Counted from the first letter of the stretch, positions 43,720-56,300 are shown. The stretch: DNA of 64,000 nt from Manihot esculenta (GCF_001659605.2 NC_035172.2:28695342-28759341), one strand, 5' to 3'. The notes: a model not told the origin generated them from the letters alone. Made by a program: numbers and translations.

Positions 43720-44092
43720 TCCTACCGCACTTTATAAGTGCGGTAGATTTTTATAAAAAAATTTATTAAAAATTCTACTGCACTTTTTAAGTGCGGTAAA
43801 ATTGTTTTTTTAAAAAAAAAATTTATTTTTTTTATTACCTGGTGACGGGGCAGAGACGAGACCCATCTCTGCCCTTTTTGTTAGGTGCAGAAATTCCTGC
43901 ACCTGGCAATCTTACTGCACTTTACAAGTGCGGTAAATTTTTATAAAAAAAATTATTAAAAATTCTACCGCACTTCAAAAGTGCAGTAGAATTTTTTTTA
44001 TTTAAAAAAATTTTATTTTTAAATTCATCACTCTCTACCGCATTTTATAAGTGCGGTAGGCTCTACCGCACTTATAAAATGCGGTAGAGGAC
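43720..44092. repeat. Hairpin array TACCGCACTT/AAGTGCGGTA, right outer block
   Basis: Six palindromes lie near 43,722, 43,776, 43,912, 43,966, 44,034 and 44,062, some decayed to CTACTGCA or GCAGTAG. The extra block also holds GGGGCAGAGA/TCTCTGCCC and AGGTGCAG/CTGCACCT stems. Confidence 0.86.
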
Positions 44093-44176
44093 CGATTCAC
44101 CCTGGTCCGGAAAATATTTTCTCGCGAACCAGGGTTTAAGAAATATTTTTTTTTAACTTTATTTTGCAAAAAGCCC

Positions 44177-44185
44177 TGGATAATA
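44177..44185. repeat. MULE target-site duplication, right
   Basis: TGGATAATA, matching 32,128-32,136. Confidence 0.93.
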
Positions 44186-45302
44186 CCTGTTGCGCAATAC
44201 TAGATAAATTGTTAGTCCAATAACTGGAGTTACTGGTTATTGCAGGTGTGTGGAACCATGATCAAAAGGATTTGACTAAACATAAGCAGCATTTGCTTGA
44301 GGCTTGCTAGAAGAACCAAACTTCTTATGCATGTACTCCTTGAACCACTCAGGATAGCCAAGAATCTTAAAGCAAGTATCTCGCAGTATCTATCTTCTTT
44401 TCTAACAAACTCTCTTATCTTAAAATCATTGATACTTTTGTTGCTTTCAATATCTTTGGAATTTTCCTTCCTAAATCCCTGTCCCCTGGCCAACATTACA
44501 GAGCTGAGTCATCAAAATCAGTATTTATCACATTGACTTCTCTTTGCTTTTCTACCCTGAGTACCATAGAGTAAACTTTGTTCATAATAGGTAAGGGATC
44601 TAGGGTTAATATCTGATTTATAGTGTGATCATAGGACTCATTCAATTCCATAAGGAATTATAAAACCTCATCATCATTCTCCCTATCCATAAACAGCTTG
44701 AACGCTCTACATTCACAAACAGGTAAAGGCCTTAATACTGCAACCTCATTCCAAAGTTTTTCCATCTCAGTAAAATACATTGTTACTAATATCATACCTT
44801 GTGCAAAAGAACTAATCTCCCTTTTTAACTGAACAATAAAGGACCACTACTCTCCCCAGAGTGTTCTGCAAATTCTTCCCATAGTTCCTTTGCTGAATTA
44901 ACATGCAAGAATGCCCCTACAAGATCTTTAGAAATAGAATGCAAAATCCATGATTAAACCATACTATCAACTTTTAGCTATTTCTCATGTTCAAAAGATC
45001 CTATTACAGGTACTTGTACTGAACCATTTATAAAGCCAAGTTTACCTTTGGCTAGCAAAGCGAGAGTCATCGAACGACTCCAAGTGAGATAATTAACTCC
45101 ATTCAAGGGCACAGAAACCAGAAACACACCTGGATTATTAAACTTTTGCAAAACAAATGGATCTGGAGCGTTCTTTATCTGATTCCTCACTTCTTGAACA
45201 TCTCTTCTACGTATATGATCTCTTTCTTCAGCAGTAACGACAGCTGCATCAATTCTTTCCTCCATGGTTGGGGTTTCAAGAAAAACAAACCGCCTCAAAT
45301 CA
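44186..45302 (-). pseudogene. Copia-2 gag, broken
   Basis: Minus strand. The N-terminal piece (45,298-44,978) reads EERIDAAVVTAEERDHIRRR, then PFVLQKFNNPGVFLVSVPLN and YLTWSRSMTLALLAKGKLGF, the N-terminal domain of copia gag. The middle (44,970-44,540) is in shifted frames. The C-terminal part (about 44,420-44,240) encodes CFKILGYPEWFKEYMHKKFG. The MULE lies between this and the protease part at 32,127. The same gag is present in the deleted copy at 55,575-56,300. Confidence 0.8.
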
Positions 45303-45320
45303 GGATCTTAGCTCTAATAA

Positions 45321-45507
45321 TGTGCAAAACGAGTGAGAGAAAAGAGGATTTTCTCATTGAATGAAATGCACAAGGAAGCTCTGTTATATATACAGGTCTC
45401 AGCTAACAAATTAACGTTCCCGCCTAAATGGAGAAAACAAAAACAGAAACAGAAAATACAAGTTAAACGGGGCGCATCGATACTTAACCCAAGACACACC
45501 GTTTTAT
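45321..45507 (-). repeat. Copia-2 5' LTR, slightly truncated
   Basis: It matches the 198-bp LTR at 56,343-56,540: TGTGCAAAACGAG start, TATATATACAGGTCTCAGCT, then GTTTTA. The last ~18 bases, with the first bases of the flank, are deleted. The PBS (45,303-45,320) is decayed. The flank after it (CTCCTTCTGCC) matches that of the other copy, so both are the same insertion. Confidence 0.8.
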
Positions 45508-46343
45508 ACTCCTTCTGCCTTTGTTCCAAGAATGGAACCAGGAGTCTGCTCTCTCAACCAAAAATAAGCTTGCAATCCCCTATCCTCTGTTCAAAGTACT
45601 AAACACACTTCCCAAATAAGATATCTTGACAAACACTTTGGAAAGTGGACTCTGCTCTCGTAAATTCTTGTACATGATATTTATCAGCAGACTGCATTCA
45701 TTCAAAAAAAATTCAAATATTGCATGAAAGTGTGTATTTATACGTGCTGCTACATGTTCCTCTCATCTTTCTCTCATTGTTGGGTTCAAATAAAGAAATC
45801 AGCTGAACATGATTTGCAGCTATATTGGGGGATCATGCTTCACTTTTGGCAAACCACAGAAACGGATTGTCATCACCACCATTATGATTGCATTATTAAT
45901 TGATAACAATGCATACTATACAGCACTCGTGGACTGTGTCTAATTGAAATCAAGGCTGTCAAGATTCTAATTTCTCCTGTATACCAGGCATCCCAGCTAG
46001 AGCTGTTATATGCTGTTCTTGTTTCTCTGCTCATCATGCTCATGGATGTGAATATTTTATCAGGCTTTTGCACATGCAAACAAAGCAGCACCTGTGTGTG
46101 ACTATATTTTAATCATTTATCACAAATTTCTATGATCAAATTGCTTAATTACAACACAACATTAATGAGGCATTGATGGGGCTCTCACAAAATTCAGAAC
46201 ATGACAACTAATGTAGATCAAGAAGACGAAATCCTTCATCCTTCTATTGCACTTCTATAAATAGGAGGGCTAAACTGAAACAACACCAAGACATCCTGTA
46301 CATTCACATTCTTGGTAGACTATCTTCTGCAAAAGGAAAAAAG
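45508..46343 (+). promoter_or_regulatory. Upstream region of first DUF241 copy, TATA at 46,256-46,263
   Basis: Collinear with 56,541-57,534 upstream of the second copy. TATAAATA at 46,256-46,263 is 81 bp before the ATG, a good core-promoter position. The stretch from TTGTTGGGTTCAAATAAAGA to TCAAGGCTGTCAA (about 45,778-45,963) occurs three times in the window. No other gene is seen in it. Confidence 0.7.
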
Positions 46344-47195
46344 ATGGCTGCTTATCATATCCGTTCAATCAGTTTACCTTCCAGATCTCATCCTCTGATT
46401 GTTAATATTGAGGAGCAGTTGTGCAAATTGAAGGCATCTCAGTCCTCATCAATGAGCTGCAAATTGACTGGCCTCAAGAATTTGTTCAAGTGCATCGATG
46501 ATTTGCTTCAAATGCCAGTGGCTCAACAGACTATCTCTCGAGAAAGGCAAAACCAGTATGTAGAGAACACATTGAGTAGATCTATGGAGCTGTTGGATTT
46601 GTGTGATTCCACAAGAGATCTTTTTTCACAGATGAAGGAATGAGTGCAAGAACTTGAATTATCTCTCCGCAGAAGAAAAGGCAAAGACTCTAGCATCACA
46701 TCTGAAGTTGAGGCTTACATGGTATCTAGAAAGAGGTTGAGCAAAGTTACATGCAAATATCTGAGAAATTTGAAGAGAAAGGAGAAGAACTGCACAACAG
46801 CAGTCTTGGACATAAACTCCAACGTAACAGATATGATTAACACATTAAAAAGAGTCCAAGAAATTAGTCTTGTGGAGTTCAAGTCAGTCTTATCTTTCAT
46901 TTCTCAGCCAAAGGCAAAATCAAAGTCCTCTGGCTGGCATATCATCTCAAAAGCATTGCAATCCAAGCGCGTATCATGTGAAGTGGAAATTGAAGTAAAT
47001 GAACTAGAGAAGATTGATGCTGAATTGCTCATCCTGAAGTCAAGCAAAGACGTGAGTATTTCACAACTTCAAAGCCTTCTCAAAGGATTGGAGACTCTAG
47101 GGTCAAGCATTAAAGAAGCTGAGGAGGAGCTAGAATGCATATATAGGCAATTGGTGAAAACTAGAGTATCCCTTCTCAACATCCTCAACCATTAG
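46344..47195 (+). pseudogene. DUF241 gene, first copy, one nonsense codon
   Basis: A 284-codon frame, collinear with the intact gene at 57,535, starts MAAYHIRSISLPSRSHPL. A single TGA at 46,641-46,643 (SQMKE, stop, VQELELSLRR) interrupts it after residue 99; the paralogue has TGT there. No frameshift is seen on either side, so the loss is recent or the read is affected at one base. Beyond the stop, the DUF241 helices (ELELSLRRRKGKDSSITSEV; LQSLLKGLETLGSSI; final LLNILNH) are intact. DUF241 proteins are plant-specific, helical and of unknown biochemical role. Core promoter and start are kept, so a truncated transcript is possible. Confidence 0.87.
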
Positions 47196-47685
47196 TGGAG
47201 TTGCTTCCCCAAACGGTACACAATTTTGTATCATGTAAATTCAATTCCCAATTGTAGATATATATACACAAAGAAAATCAAATCAAAGGTTTACATCCTC
47301 AGATTCAGAACATCTCCCTGTTTGCTCTCTTTCTCCTCTTAAATATCTTTTCTTAAAATTTTATATTATAGTCAACAGCAAAAGTAGCTCAAAGGACATA
47401 GCACTTTTAACAGGATATTGACAAACACGGTTTATATCCGTAGCCAATAGAATCAAAATGTTTTCTGCTGCTTGGATATGGTTAACCTGAGATAGAAAAG
47501 GAATAAATTGCAGTATGAATAATTTTGGTTTAGTGGAAAATGCTATTCTGTGTAATAATTTTCAAAATTATCATCAGACTTTATAAGTTAAATAATCTGA
47601 AAAATGAACTTGGTAAATTAAGTATTTGAAATGATTTCTGTTATATTTTCGAGGAATTAAAAAAGGTGTTTATGTTCACGCATGA

Positions 47686-47740
<55 letters not shown>

Positions 47741-50700
47741 GGGTCTAAAATGGATTATAGAGACATTGACCTGTTAAGTTCATACACTTAATATGACATA
47801 TCTATTTGTGTATTTATAATAGGTGTCATACTTAATATATTTTATTTTTATTTTTAAGTTATATTTTTATATTTAATAATATTATTAATACATTATTAAG
47901 AAATTGATAAGTGTCAACTAGTGATATAATTAATTTTATATATTTATGATATGTGGCGGGAATATATTTATAATTTTTATTTTTATTTTTATATAAATAA
48001 AAATTAATGTATATGTAATAAATATAATTTATTATGTTTTTAACTATTATTAATGTATGATTTTTTAATTTTTTATTATTTTTTAATATAATAAATACAA
48101 TATTTATTATATTTATTGTTACTGTTATATGACTTTTTGATGTTGTATTACTTTTTAATATATTATATTATTAATATTGTAATAAAAATGTTATTATATT
48201 TTTATTATTAAAAAAATTTATTATATATTTTATCTTAATAATAAATAGAATGCTAAAAATACATTTATAAAAATTAAGTAAATATCATAAAAGGATGTTT
48301 GAACAATTAAAAAAGTATTTTTACAGTATAGCAATAATTTTATAATAAAAGACTATAAAAAATTTTTACCATCTCACAGTATTATTATTTATTTGTTTGA
48401 TAATTTTATAAAATTATAATTAATATAATTTAATTACAAATGCTCTAGTAAATAATTATATAGAATAAATATATACAATCGATTAAAATTATTATAAAAA
48501 ATATTAACGGTAAAAATATAAAATAATTAAATATTGATAATAAAATATTATCAAATTAAAATTTCATTCAATTCAAATAACTATAAAAAATTAATAAAAA
48601 TAAATAATTAAAATATAATAAAAAATAAAATTATAATTCTAATACTTTAAATAAAGTGTTACCAATATTAAATAACTAAATTATTACAATTTATTATATG
48701 AATGATTGTAATAATTCTAATCTCTTTCACTTTCTATAAAAATATAACTTTCGTTATCCATTACATATAAAATCTATTGATATAATCTTTATTTCATGTA
48801 TTTCTTCACACAGTCTTCTCTTTTATTTTTAAAGAATTGATGTTTTTAAACTTTTATTTTTTACTATTTTCTTGGTCATATATTTTTCTATACACAGCTC
48901 TCTCTTGTATTTTTTTAAAGAGTTATGTTTTTAAACTTTTATTTCTGACTATTTTCTTGGGATGCAATACATGATTGTACAAATCTTCACTGTCAACTCA
49001 ACTCGGTTGGCTAAATTCAAATTACATTAGGGAGATTATCTTATTTTTTTAATAGTAAAATATATTTATATAATAGTTACCGTGAAACTCGCCCGTACTG
49101 ATCGTTTAATATGATTAATAACATGATTAATATATTAAATTTTATCACTTTCCGTGATATGAATATTGTGATAAAATAAATGATTCTTTTGCCACGACCG
49201 CTATTCTCTCTATCATTTACTATCATTGAAATTTAATAAATTTTATTTGTTTAAAAATATAATTTTTTAAATAAAATTTATTATTAAATATTAATAATAT
49301 ATGATATTCAGTATTAAAATTTTTAATTTTTTTTATTGCAATTGAGTTTGACAGTGCATTGATTTGAACTTTATTATTATTTTAAATTTAAAATTTTAGA
49401 AAAAATATTTTATCTTTTAATAGATAAAATAAATTTATATGAAATGAAATATTATTTTATAAAATAATATCATATCATAGTAAAACGACTAGTTAATTTA
49501 GATAAAGCCAAGGCTGTCAAGGTTGTTGCTGCTCATAATCCATTGGTATCCAAATAGTAAAAGAAATTCAATAATTATTGTGAGGTAATGCATTAACTGA
49601 TGCAGAAATTTAAATTATGGTTTAATTTTATTTTTTCAATAAAAATTTTAATCTTATTTAATTTATAAAAATACTTATTTACATACATATTTAAATTAGG
49701 GTTTAATTTATTTTTTCAATAAAAATTTTAATTTTACTTAATTTATAAAAATATTTATTTACATCCATAAAGTTCTCATAATAAAATTTAATATCAAGTA
49801 GAAAAATAAAAAAAGCACATATTATAAAATTTTATAAATTAAATTAATTTACTCACATTAAATATTAAATATGAATTTTTTGAATTTTTTTTAATATGAA
49901 TTACTTAATCTATGATTCGATTAAAAATACTATTTGATTTTAATGTTTAAATTTATATTTTAAGATTTTTTAAATTTTAAATATAACACTGAACTATTAA
50001 ACTCATTTTTCATTTAAAATTTATTATTTTTTTCTAAATTTAAATAGTAAATAAAACCAAATAAACAATTTAACTATTACTCTTAAAACTACTTTTTTTA
50101 TAAATTTAAAATTTATTTTCTAAATTTAAATAGTTTAATATATAATTTCAATCACATAAAAATAAATAAAAATAACTTCACTCTTTAACAATAAAAAAGT
50201 GATATATATAAATAAATTAGGTTAAATATATATTTACACTAAACTATATTGTTAATTTTGCTCTAAATATTCATGAAATAATAAAATTATTATCATCTAA
50301 TTTTATCAATTTATAAAAATTTAGAATATAATTACTAAATTTAGTGTGTGATTACTAATATATGTGTTCAGTTTACTATTTTTTTAATAATAATTTATTT
50401 ATATTTAATTATCATAATTTTTATAATTTCAAGTGTGTAATGGGTTAATTTCAACTATTATAGGATTTATGAATATATTAAGTCAATATATTAAATAATT
50501 AATAAATAATTTATTTTATAAATATTTTAAAAATAAAATAAATTAAGCAAAATACATGAAGTTAAAATCTCAAAAATTAAATTTTTTAAATAAAAAAAAG
50601 AGAAGAAAAAGAATATAAATTAGGATGGCTGCATTAAAATAGTATTGGTGTTGGTGTTTGGACTTTATTTATAAGAGAATTATTCTTAGATTTTTAAATT

Positions 50701-51640
50701 TTTAAAATTTTACTATTCTAATTTTTATAAAAATCACTCAATTAAAATGTATGTATATTTTATAAAATTAAATTATTTAGTCTATTTATTAAAATAACAG
50801 TTAGCTAACTTACTTTGCCTTTAGTTAAATAGAATAAATAGTATATATATTTAAATGTATAAGAACTAATGATACATATAATTAAAATTATGTGGATTAA
50901 ATGATATAAATATTTAAGATGTATTAATAGAATTTATAAAGATAAAAAAATTATTTTATAAAACATAAAAATATTTTAATTAAATAATTTTTAAATAGAA
51001 TAAATTAATAATTTCTTTGATAATTTTCTTTTTATTTATTTAGAATTAATAAAAATTACATAACTATCTCTATAAAAATTTCAAAAAATTTATGGGTTCA
51101 TGGGCCCATTGGCCCATACTTATATATCCCCCGTGGTCATGCAAATGAAGTAGGTAAATTCTGAAATTATCAAATAATTACGGGTTTTTTTTTTATAAAA
51201 AATAATTTATATTTAAAAATATTTTTTAAAATAATTATTTTTTATTATTTAATTTTAATTTTAAAAATAAAATATATTAAAAAATTTATATATAGTAATC
51301 TTAATAAAATTTTTAAAATGTGAAAAGTTATGTTCTCTATTAAAAAGAGAAAGTTATTTTTATTAAATGATTTAATTTTTTTAATTTATTAATAAAATAT
51401 TTTTTATTGATAAATTTTTTTAAATATTTTAAATGCAAAAAGACATAAAAAAAATAGTTTTTTGTGAAAAAAAAAAAAAAAACCTTACATCTGAAATTAT
51501 TGAAGTCAGGTTCATGCATGGGCTATTTTTCCAATAATAACAGAATGACTACTTGCGCATGTTCAAACTAAAAGCGGTTCATTTTGAAGGAAATCTCTGC
51601 GTCTGGAGTTATGGCAGCAGATACAGAACTTCAATTAGAG
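47196..51640. other. AT-rich intergenic region, duplicated with the gene
   Basis: No gene seen. (ATT)n lies at 47,687-47,738. Islands match the region after the second DUF241 copy: about 49,500-49,600 to 58,998-59,090, and 51,484-51,620 to 59,181-59,310. The order is the same, so the duplication covers this span, with the left copy expanded by several kilobases of A/T-rich DNA. Confidence 0.6.
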
Positions 51641-52764
51641 ATGATGAAGGGTAATTTTCACTCGTTATAATAGAACTTTGAGAATTGTAACATAGTACTA
51701 TTTAATAACTAATTTGTAATTAAAAAAATCTTAACTTTAATTTCAATAACGATAAAATATATACCGCCCGTACTAACTGAATTTAAAAAAATGATATAAA
51801 ATTATTAGGTGACATTTTTGCCTACACAAATTTCCTTTTGCATCTCTTACTCTTCAAATGTCTCAAGCCTCGAGTAGAAGGGATCAGATACACGGTTGGT
51901 TGCCTCCTATTGGATGAATAGAAATCCAAATCAGAGATTTTTTGGATGTCCCTTTTTTGAGGTAAGCAATTTTTGGTTAATGGTCTTATACGGTTGGTAC
52001 TGGTCGGTGTTAGCAAAAATAATTATTAAAAAGGCCAACCCACTAATGCAAAATTGAACATGTAGTGCGCAATTGGCAATATACATATTAATTAATAAAA
52101 ATTAAGTAAATTTTAAAAGTAAGTTTAATTAATAAAAAGAAATTAAAATTATCTAGAAAAAAATTAAAAAATGGGGAAGTTGATGGATTGTACTTAATAG
52201 TTTTTTTTTTTTACTCTTTAACGGGATTTTTTCTATTTTCTATTTGTTGTTGAATATTTTTTTTAATTTGTTTTTCATATTTTATATATAATAAACGTTT
52301 GTTATTTAGATATTTTAAATTTGAAAATTAGATCAATTTTAGGTTCAATGGAAATTGAATATCCAGATTTTAGATTTGACATTTGAATTAAATTTAAAAA
52401 ATATTAAACCTTATTTTTTAATAAATGGAACCAATTTTCATACTAAAATTTCTCTTAATAAAATACAAAATTAATTTTTTAAAAAATAAAAATTTGGGGG
52501 GCATGGACACCGCCAATGTGTACGTGGATTTGCTTTTGCTAATGCCATGTTTTTTTTTAGAGCTCAGTTAGCATCGGTGAAACCCTAAATAATTTATCAT
52601 TATCGAAAGTAAGGCTACATTTATTTGTGAAAAAAAAAAATTATATTTAAAAAAATATTTTTTATAAAAAATATTTCATATATTTTTATATAAAATATTT
52701 TTAATGAAATAATTTATTTTTTATTATTTAATTTTAATTTAAAAATAAAATTTATTAACAAATT

Positions 52765-52810
<46 letters not shown>

Positions 52811-54183
52811 TTTTAATAAAGATTTAAAAAAAATAATTTTTTCTTTTAAAAAAATTATTTTCTTTAAAATAATTTATTTTTAAAAATTATTTTCTTTAAA
52901 ATAATTTATTTTTTATTTTAATTAAAAGATATTTTTCGTTTATTAAATTCTTTTAATATTTCAAATGTTAAAAATTATAGAAAAAAATATTTTTCTAAAA
53001 AAATAAAATCTACATTGTATATTTTTTTATTACAAATTAATTATTAGATAGGACTTACCTGTGAAAATTACCTGGATGATAGGACATCGGTGGAACTATC
53101 ACAAAACTCTGAAAAATGGTAGTAAATATGGAATTTGAAAAAAAAAAAATTCTTATATTTGTAAATTTAATTCTTAAATTTTTATTTAAATAATAAAATA
53201 ATTTTTTAATTTTAATTTTATATTTTTAATTAAAATTAATTAATTTATTTTTACAAATTGATAATATTTTCAAGTAAATTTTTATATTTGTAAATTAATT
53301 TGTATAATTATAAACTTTTAATATTTTATATGTGAAAAATAATAAAATAAAAATTAAATAAAAAAATCGGTTGTTTTTATTTCTCTAATTAAATAAAAAA
53401 ATAAATCATTGATAAAGAAAAAGTTAGATAGTATATAATTTTCTGACCTTGAAATTGTGTTAATATTCTTGATTTAATTTTTATTTTATATTTTATTATT
53501 AAATATAATAATTAAAAATTAAAAAATATATGATATTAGTTTATAAAAATTATAAATACTTATTTGTAAGAAATTATAAAATTTAGAGACTAATTTATAA
53601 AAATATAGAAATGAATTATAACTAAGAAATTATTTTATTATAAAATTATAACTAAATAGTTTTTTTTTATAAAATTATAACTAAATTATAAATATATAGA
53701 CTAAATTATATACTTTATGAAACTTTAAAGATTAAAAGGTAATCTTCTCTAATTAAAAATTATTTTTAATTGATTTATAAATAGTCAGCGTGTTAAAAAT
53801 AAAAGATTCATTTTGCTAGCCAAATGAAACTATGGTAAATTTTTTTATTACAAATTAAATTAAAGAACCATACTTAAAAAAAATATAAAAAACAAAGCGC
53901 AGTTTTTTAATAATTATCCCAAAAACAAATATCACTTCTATTGATAATGCCCCTACTTGGTGACTGCAAATGTTACGACCATGAACCTTTCTTCATAAAT
54001 CTTACATCTTCTGCCCTCTAGGCCCGAAGCTTTAGAAAATATGCAGTTGTGTGACCCTATTTCTGAAGAATTCCCCTTATATTCTAATTACTAGCGTCAG
54101 TTTCTACTGAAGGATTTGGAAAAATCAGAAGTGCTCTATAACAAGAGCATGAGCCATGCATTTCAGAGGGATTCAAATGTCTG
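51641..54183. other. AT-rich intergenic region with simple repeats
   Basis: No supported gene. (TA)n and (GA)n lie at 52,765-52,810. A similar AT block occurs at about 51,200-51,300 and 52,630-52,770 (ATTTAATTTTAATTT, AAAATAAAATNTATTAA), possibly a dispersed AT-rich repeat. Short open frames are chance products. Confidence 0.5.
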
Positions 54184-54768
54184 TTAAGCTGACTCAATCG
54201 AATGGAAATAATCATAAGTTTGTAAAGGACTTAATAATGTGACACCATAATGACGGACAAACTTTCTAGTAATCTCCGCATGTCCTACAGAAGAATCACA
54301 AAGTCCTTGCAATGTAATTGTGCTTCCAGCTCTAGGTGAAAGTAATATTAGAGGCTTGAAAGTCAAAGAGAATATGGTTGAAGCTTCTCATCTGATCTAT
54401 CCTCAAAGTGATGCTAAAACTTCCTAACTCCAACACTTCCAAGTCAAATTGGAACTTATCTGGATATTTCCAGCTAATCCTCCTGCCATCTGCTACTGCA
54501 AATGCAGTGGCTGGCACTTGTATTAATGGCAATTGCATGTTTCTGTGAGTTCCTAGGACCTTGATTGTACATGCACCAGGGCTGACTCCAACAGCAAGGA
54601 CTGAGAGGGTCACTATCTCTAACTCAAGTAGAGCCCTCTTTGTTCTAATCTTGAGACCCTCAAAACAATATCCTTGCGGCTCAGCCTCAAACTCTTCGAC
54701 GATGTACTTTAGCCCTTGATATTTAAATCTAGCATATACCCTTTTACAAACTCATCCCATGAAGAACT
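54184..54768 (-). pseudogene. Fragment of an unrecognised gene next to copia-2b
   Basis: The minus strand from about 54,715 to 54,184 encodes gene-like sequence in two frames: FKYQGLKYIVEEFEAEPQGY, TLSVLAVGVSPGACTIKVLG, ADGRRISWKYPDKFQFDLEV, then, in a shifted frame, LLSPRAGSTITLQGLCDSSV and FVRHYGVTLLSPLQTYDYFH ending at a stop. The composition is normal for a gene and contrasts with its AT-rich surroundings. I do not recognise the family. A short frameshift or a lost intron near 54,340 separates the parts. The copia insertion at 54,769 truncates it. Confidence 0.6.
54764..54768. repeat. Copia-2b target-site duplication, left
   Basis: GAACT directly before the LTR start; repeated at 56,541-56,545. 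Confidence 0.82.
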
Positions 54769-54955
54769 TGTGCAAAACGAGAGAGAGAGAAAAGAGGATT
54801 TTCTCATTGATTGCGTGCTCTGGTATATATATTCAGGTCTGAGCTAACAAACTAACATTCCTACCTAAATGATGAAACAGAAACAGAAAATACAAGTGAA
54901 ACATTGTGCATCACTACTTAACCCAAAACACACATTTTACTAATATAACTTAACA
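54769..54955 (-). repeat. Copia-2b 3' LTR
   Basis: Plus-strand ends TGTGCAAAAC and ATAACTTAACA. It is followed at 54,956-54,976 by the polypurine tract (minus-strand GAGGGGGAAAG). Confidence 0.82.
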
Positions 54956-54976
54956 CTTTCCCCCTCAAGATGGAGC

Positions 54977-55330
54977 TGGGTGTCGCAGTTTAGAGATAGC
55001 AAGCCCATCCGCAAGCTGACTGTGAGGAAACATGAGCTAGAGAAATAAATCCGTGAGTAAGCTGAGTGTGAACAACATGGCAATCTATATCCAAGTGCAT
55101 AGTACACTCCTGAAAACTGGGTTGGCAGTAATGTGCATGGCAGTTTTATTGTCACAATGCAAAGGAATGGGAAGTTGAGTGTCCAAGTGAAAATCCCGCA
55201 ACATATAACTCAACCAAAATAGCTCACTAACTGTCAGCGTGATGCTTCGATATTCTGATTCTGCAGAGACCTACTAACAGTTGCTTGTTTCTTCGACTTT
55301 CATAAAATTAAAGCATTGCCAAGAATGGCA
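54977..55330 (-). pseudogene. Copia-2b RNase H remnant
   Basis: The minus strand encodes SAESEYRSITLTVSELFWLS, then MLRDFHLDTQLPIPLHCDNK and TAMHITANPVF, the C-terminal half of copia RNase H, in shifted frames. Confidence 0.75.
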
Positions 55331-55574
55331 CAATATCCTATAACAGACTTGTGAGACATAGAACACACAGCTCAATCAGCATCACAATAACCCTTGAGCT
55401 TCAGTGAATTACTAGCTAGAAAGAAAAGACCTCAAGAGGGAGAGCTCTTCAAATAATGCAGAATACACAAAGTCTTCCAATTGAGGTTTTCTTGGTTGTT
55501 GGATGAATTGACTCAGCTGTTGGACTGAGTAACAATGTTTGGCCTTGTTAGTCCTAAGAAAAATAGCCTGCTAA

Positions 55575-56300
55575 TTAACCTCCTGTAAGCTTCTGGATCA
55601 GGGAGCAATTCGCCATTTGTGTCCTATCCAGGATTAAAATCTGATTTCTAGTGTGATCATAGGACTCATTCAATCCTATAATGAACTGTAAAAACTTATC
55701 ATCATTCTCCCTATCCATAAACAGCTTGGACACTCCCCATTCACAAACAGGTAAAGGCCTTAATACCACAACCTCATCCCAAAGTTTTTTCATCTTAGTA
55801 AAGTACATTGCTACTGACATTGTACCTTGTCTAAAAGAACTAATCTCCCTCTTTAAATGATATAATAAAAGACCGTTAGCCTCCCCAAAGTGTTCTGCCA
55901 ATTCTTCCCATAGTTCCTTTGCTGAATTAGCATACAAGAATGTCTCTATAACATCTTTAGAAATAGAATTCAAAATCCATGATGAAACCATACCATCAAC
56001 TTTTAATCATTTCTCATGTTCAGAAGATCCTATTACAGGTACTTGTTATTGAACCATTTATAACCAAGTTTACCTTTGGCTCGCAAAGCCAAAGTCATGG
56101 AACGACTCCAAGTGAGATAGTAACTCCATTCAAGGGCGCAGAAACCAGAATCATACCTGGATTATCAGAGTTTTGCAAAACAAACGAATCTGGAGCCTTC
56201 TGTATCTTATTCCTCACTTCTTGAACATCTCTTCTACGCATCTGATCTCTTTCTTTATCAGTAACACAGCTGCATCAATTCTTTCCTCCATGGTTAGGGT
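55575..56300 (-). pseudogene. Copia-2b gag
   Basis: The minus strand carries an open 138-residue piece (55,991-55,575): SWILNSISKDVIETFLYANS, ELWEELAEHFGEANGLLLYH and FRQGTMSVAMYFTKMKKLWD, a UBN2-type gag domain. The N-terminal part (56,300-56,000) is present with shifts (MEERIDA-like start, PLNGV region). It matches copia-2 gag at 44,540-45,298. Confidence 0.8.

Larger units (their letters stand above)
32137..44176. mobile_element. 12,040-bp Mutator-like element carrying RING, transposase and PMD genes
   Basis: Its ends are perfect inverted GGGCTTTTTGCAAAATAAA, extended into long inverted arms (32,137-33,240 and 42,838-44,176). It is flanked by TGGATAATA duplications and sits in the gag-protease spacer of a copia. 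From left to right: left arm with RING-H2 gene (plus), duplicated AT block, (TA)n, pyrimidine-rich tract, a 1.7-kb AT tandem array, MuDR transposase (plus), PMD gene (plus), AT-rich spacer, right arm with RING-H2 gene (minus). Transposase and PMD are broken by stops, so the copy is not autonomous now, but its termini and both RING frames are intact. Confidence 0.93.
42838..44176 (-). repeat. MULE right inverted arm
   Basis: Inverted copy of the left arm, ending GCAAAAAGCCC at 44,176. It includes an inner terminal motif at 42,975-42,993, the second RING gene, a longer (TTC)n tract (about 43,075-43,141) and an extra ~200-bp block between gene and end (about 43,760-43,925). Confidence 0.88.

Noticed and set aside
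47196..54183. Possible small RNA genes or host exons in the AT-rich interval
   Set aside because: No tRNA or rRNA signatures, no sustained open frames and no splice-site series; matches are limited to the duplicated intergenic islands and simple repeats.
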